Source: Brucellaceae bacterium
Lineage (GTDB): Bacteria; Pseudomonadota; Alphaproteobacteria; Rhizobiales; Rhizobiaceae
Assembly (NCBI GenBank): GCA_031253705.1
Contig: JAIRVW010000415.1
Coordinates: 1-5,831, forward strand
Direction of reading: 5' to 3'
Length of the DNA stretch: 5,831 nucleotides
Shown here: positions 4,043 through 5,831 of the stretch, piece by piece
Numbering within the stretch: position 1 is the stretch's first letter
Layout: every line of letters starts with the position of its first letter
Program-made: the position numbers and the translations under genes
The notes under the pieces: generated by a model
Databases searched by the model: none
What the model was told of the DNA's origin: nothing
What the model saw: only the letters and a program-made list of their open reading frames with translations

Positions 4043-5831
4043 CGCACACTGGCGGCACGGCCGATCGAGTCAATGACGGTCAGCGTGGAATAGCCGGCAC
4101 CATCCGGCTGCCACAGACCGGAACGTTTGCGCGAGGCCTTATCCAGTGGTTTGCCATTGGCAAGCCAGATGAACGGTGCACGGCCGCCCTGCATTTTCAA
4201 AACCAGCGGAGCGGTGGAGCCGTCTGCCTGACTGCTCAGTTCTACCCGTGCACCTTCCGGCGGATAGAGAATTTGCGGCGCGGATTCACGCACAGAGGTG
4301 CTGACAAGCGGTGACAGATAAGGCGTGAAACGGCGTAAGGAAACCGGCAGTTCGGCCTGTCGCAGACGCACAGTGCCTGCGGGTGCAGGATTGAGCGGTG
4401 TGAAGCCGACACCGGACTTGGAAAAGGCTTCAAACAGGATCGGTGCGGCTGAACCATAGCCGCTTAACCCCGGAACTGCACCATTATCGGCACGACCAAC
4501 CCAGACGCCCAGCACATAGCGGCCGTCAAAGCCGACAGACCATGCGTCGCGATAACCATAGCTGGTGCCGGTTTTATAGGCGAGGCCGCGCTGCATCGAG
4601 CCAAGCGGTGGTTTGACGCCCGCTAGCACATCGGCAACCTGCCATGCGGCGGCGGGTTGCAGCAGCGGCTCGCCGGTAATTACGGCGGTGCCGTCTTTCA
4701 GGCGTCCGTCCACACCATTGGAAATGACCGCTGCCTGACCGCGATTGGAGAGGGCAGTGTAGAGCTGTACCAGATCTTTCAGGCTGATGCCCAGACCGCC
4801 AAGGCCAATTGCCAGCCCTGGTGTTTCACCCGGTGGCAGCGTGGTTTTAATCTCAGCGCGGCGCATCCGCACCATCAGACGCGTCGCACCCACACTATCC
4901 AGCAGGCGGACGGACGGCACATTGAGCGAGAGCTGAAGAGCCTCGCGCACCGTCACGTCACCCTGATAGCTCATATCGAAGTTACGTGGGCGATAGCCGG
5001 AAAAATTGGTCGGCCGGTCTTCGATAATGGTTTCCTGCATCACCAGACCATCTTCAAAAGCCAGTCCGAAGATGAAAGGTTTGAGTGCTGAACCCGGTGA
5101 ACGCTGCACATTGGTCATATCAATCCAGCCGGAGCGGCTTGAATCAAAATAATCCGAGGAGCCGACTTCGCCGATAATCTCGCCGGTCACCGCATCCGCC
5201 ATAACCATGGCGATGGAAATTTTTGCACCGAGGCGCTTGGCAGAATCCATGGCCACAGTTTCCAGTGCCTGCTGCACGGAGCGCTTAAGCGTGACGTGAT
5301 GCACATTGGACTGCGGGTCTTTACGCAATGCGGTTTCGCTGACATGCGGCGCAAGTGCCGGCATGGCCAGGCGGCGTTTTGGTATGGACAGATGTGCGGC
5401 GCGGTCGGCCTCATCATTGCCGATCAGGGAGACGACGGCTAAGCGGTTGAGTACCCGATCACGGGCGGCGCGGGCATTATCAGGGTAACGGTCGGGGCGA
5501 CGGCGTTCCGGCAATTGCGGCAAGGCAATCAGCAGGGCTGCTTCCGAGGTCGTGAGCCTGCGCGGTTCCTTGCCGAAATAGGCGAGGCTCGCAGCACGGA
5601 TACCTTCAAGATTGCCGCCAAAAGGCGCAAGCGTCAGATAGGCATCGAGAATTTCTTCTTTCGACAGACGACGCTCAATTTGTACGGCGCGCAGCATCTG
5701 CCGGAACTTGGCGAAAAAAGAGCGCTCCGTGCGCGGTTCAATCAGACGGGCGACCTGCATCGACAAGGTGGAGCCGCCGGAAATAATGCGTCCGTGACTT
5801 GCAAGATGTACTGCCGCACGCCCCATGGCAC
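4027..5831 (-). CDS. pbpC: Penicillin-binding protein 1C (bifunctional glycosyltransferase/transpeptidase), N-terminus outside window
   Basis: This class A PBP polymerises glycan strands and cross-links peptides at the inner-membrane periplasmic face. About 600 residues are visible and the frame stays open to the right edge; the membrane anchor and the first glycosyltransferase motif (with its catalytic Glu) are missing. Numbering from the Met at 5826, GT51 motifs are GGSTLSMQVARL (17-28), the RAVQIERRLSKEEILDAYL stretch (46-64), PFGGNLEGIRAASLAYFGK (68-86) and TSEAALLIALPQLPE (93-107). The transpeptidase domain has SALK (246-249, catalytic Ser246), SLN (300-302) and KTGTS (418-422). The region from about 515 to the end matches the BiPBP_C domain that marks the PBP1C subfamily over PBP1A/1B. 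No frameshift is seen. The Met at 5826 is internal to the glycosyltransferase domain, not the true start. E. coli PBP1C is 770 residues, so roughly 130-170 are absent here. Confidence 0.95.
   Translation of the reverse strand, partial: AMGRAAVHLASHGRIISGGSTLSMQVARLIEPRTERSFFAKFRQMLRAVQIERRLSKEEILDAYLTLAPFGGNLEGIRAASLAYFGKEPRRLTTSEAALLIALPQLPERRRPDRYPDNARAARDRVLNRLAVVSLIGNDEADRAAHLSIPKRRLAMPALAPHVSETALRKDPQSNVHHVTLKRSVQQALETVAMDSAKRLGAKISIAMVMADAVTGEIIGEVGSSDYFDSSRSGWIDMTNVQRSPGSALKPFIFGLAFEDGLVMQETIIEDRPTNFSGYRPRNFDMSYQGDVTVREALQLSLNVPSVRLLDSVGATRLMVRMRRAEIKTTLPPGETPGLAIGLGGLGISLKDLVQLYTALSNRGQAAVISNGVDGRLKDGTAVITGEPLLQPAAAWQVADVLAGVKPPLGSMQRGLAYKTGTSYGYRDAWSVGFDGRYVLGVWVGRADNGAVPGLSGYGSAAPILFEAFSKSGVGFTPLNPAPAGTVRLRQAELPVSLRRFTPYLSPLVSTSVRESAPQILYPPEGARVELSSQADGSTAPLVLKMQGGRAPFIWLANGKPLDKASRKRSGLWQPDGAGYSTLTVIDSIGRAASVRIFID

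Noticed and set aside
3867..4073. Short minus-strand frame in the pbpC-metQ gap
   Set aside because: It begins inside pbpC in another frame and runs through AT-rich promoter DNA and inverted repeats, with no ribosome-binding site.
5824..5826. Start codon of pbpC at 5826
   Set aside because: The frame continues to the window edge, and the residues after this Met already lie within the glycosyltransferase domain, so the gene is truncated by the window.

Overview
The window looks like a stretch of alphaproteobacterial (Rhizobiales, most likely Brucellaceae such as Brucella/Ochrobactrum) chromosome. The grounds are protein-level resemblance, moderate GC content, an intergenic palindrome of the kind scattered through rhizobial genomes, and a complete D/L-methionine ABC importer of alphaproteobacterial type. 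These are recognition calls from memory, without a database search.

Layout from left to right. (1) Positions 2-340, plus strand: the C-terminal end of a tetratricopeptide-repeat protein, closed by a hairpin terminator (367-402). (2) 434-844, plus strand: a small VOC/glyoxalase-fold protein. (3) 845-937: a compact convergent gap with a perfect 10-bp terminator hairpin that can serve both strands, then a rhizobial-type palindromic element that ends one base from the metI stop codon. (4) 938-3698, minus strand: an importer operon transcribed metQ, metN, metI (binding protein, ATPase, permease). A strong hairpin sits between metQ and metN, and metN and metI overlap by 32 bases. (5) 3699-4026: a 328-base non-coding region with an AT-rich candidate metQ promoter, a roughly 160-nt structured leader that may regulate metQ translation, and inverted repeats beyond the pbpC stop. 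(6) 4027-5831, minus strand: most of a penicillin-binding protein 1C gene (pbpC), whose N-terminus lies beyond the window edge.

Functionally, MetQ captures methionine in the periplasm, MetI forms the membrane channel, and MetN powers transport and probably senses cytoplasmic methionine through its C-terminal NIL domain. PbpC is a bifunctional peptidoglycan glycosyltransferase/transpeptidase with no evident link to methionine uptake; its spacing from metQ and the candidate metQ promoter suggest separate transcription.

I do not see an undescribed system here. The genes are ordinary and intact. The points worth a second look are regulatory or structural: a MetQ with a twin-arginine-like signal peptide and no lipobox, a structured metQ leader with a possible ribosome-binding-site switch, the metQ/metN hairpin with a nearby direct repeat, and the palindromic elements at both flanks of the operon.
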